From: Methylobacter sp.
GTDB taxonomy: Bacteria > Pseudomonadota > Gammaproteobacteria > Methylococcales > Methylomonadaceae
NCBI GenBank assembly: GCA_030653175.1
Contig: JAURZV010000045.1
Location: forward strand, 1-38,273
Direction of reading: 5' to 3'
Length of the DNA: 38,273 bases
The translations under genes were made by a program, and so were the position numbers. Positions 37,931 through 38,273 of this stretch are shown one piece after another (within the stretch, counting starts at the first letter, position 1; each line of letters opens with the position of its first letter). Under the pieces are notes generated by a model that was not told the DNA's origin, did not search any database, and worked only from the letters and a program-made list of their open reading frames with translations.

Positions 37931-38273
37931 CTATGGCGCTAACCGTAGTACCGCAACAATTAAACCGCCAATCGCCAATAATGTACCGAAACTCCAGCGC
38001 ATCAACAATTTTATTTCATGATGCAGCCCCATAATCTCCTGATGCTGCTGTTCAAACCTTTTATCCATCTGCTCAAAACGCTTATCCACTTGCTCAAAAC
38101 GCTTTTCCATCTGCTTGAAGCCTTCAACCATCAGCTCCCGCTGATGTTTCAACTCTTCTTCCACGCGAATAGTTCTTTCCCGCAAATCCAGCTCATAACG
38201 CACATTTGCGTTTAACGTTTCCGGTGTTTCGGATAACGCTTTTTTGATCAGCCACTGAATTTGCTCAATATCT
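37931..38273 (-). CDS. Coiled-coil protein with C-terminal membrane anchor (partial)
   Basis: The reading frame has no stop up to the window edge, so the 5' end is outside. The visible 114 residues begin IEQIQWLIKKALSETPE and pass a GTG codon at 38203. A heptad-repeat coiled coil follows, with KRFEQ(V/M)D units three times over, and a C-terminal transmembrane helix (LLAIGGLIVAVLRL). Short proteins of this type are common in proteobacteria with no set function. Beginning at 38203 would cut off a well-formed helical part, so I treat it as partial. Confidence 0.72.
   Translation of the reverse strand, partial: DIEQIQWLIKKALSETPETLNANVRYELDLRERTIRVEEELKHQRELMVEGFKQMEKRFEQVDKRFEQMDKRFEQQHQEIMGLHHEIKLLMRWSFGTLLAIGGLIVAVLRLAP

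Overview
The window looks like chromosomal core DNA of a gammaproteobacterium, with two small degraded or accessory patches and an unusual load of short dispersed repeats. The evidence for the class is gene order: kdsD-kdsC-lptC-lptA-lptB-rpoN-hpf-rapZ, rlmH-maf-rng-yhdP-(nit)-tldD, and minCDE are all arranged as in that class. My impression is of a methanotroph of the Methylococcales (Methylobacter-like), based on general style and repeat types; no diagnostic methane-oxidation gene is present, so this is inference only.

Layout. 1-2850: a UspA-type stress protein and thiC under a TPP riboswitch. 3300-4600: an unknown small gene and a Sir2-type gene. 4700-7600: a decay patch, with a frameshifted gene, a tandem AAA+ ATPase cut off at its second Walker A, a 30-codon fragment, and an inverted repeat at the breakpoint. 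7660-9730: minC-minD-minE plus a winged-helix protein. 9880-16200 (minus strand): the LPS-transport/Kdo/sigma-54 operon, lacking ptsN. 16370-17920: a prolyl iminopeptidase overlapping a RelE/Phd-type toxin-antitoxin pair. 18100-18950: a single-gene outer-membrane protein unit with a clear terminator. 19580-21820: thiO and pyrD. 22100-33900 (minus strand): rlmH-maf-rng-yhdP-nit-bamC-like-tldD-[two small genes]-pmbA. 34050-36700: flgP-like, flgT-like and fliW flagellar genes. 37160-38273: panD and a coiled-coil membrane protein running off the right edge.

How the genes connect. The minus-strand block from kdsD to lptB supplies Kdo and exports LPS. MinCDE places the division septum. YhdP (AsmA-like lipid transport) and the BamC-like lipoprotein also concern the envelope. 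TldD and PmbA (TldE) form one protease, but two small genes of a possible toxin-antitoxin type sit between them. ThiC and ThiO serve the two branches of thiamine synthesis.

Most unusual aspect: short repeat elements not only fill nearly every intergenic gap but also lie in frame inside coding sequences. yhdP carries three such segments; one is nearly the same as an arm of an intergenic palindrome near 36.9 kb, and the other two match each other. The flgP-like lipoprotein has two tandem 51-bp units inside its signal peptide. This resembles the protein-inserted palindromic elements of Rickettsia and is the best candidate here for something undescribed.
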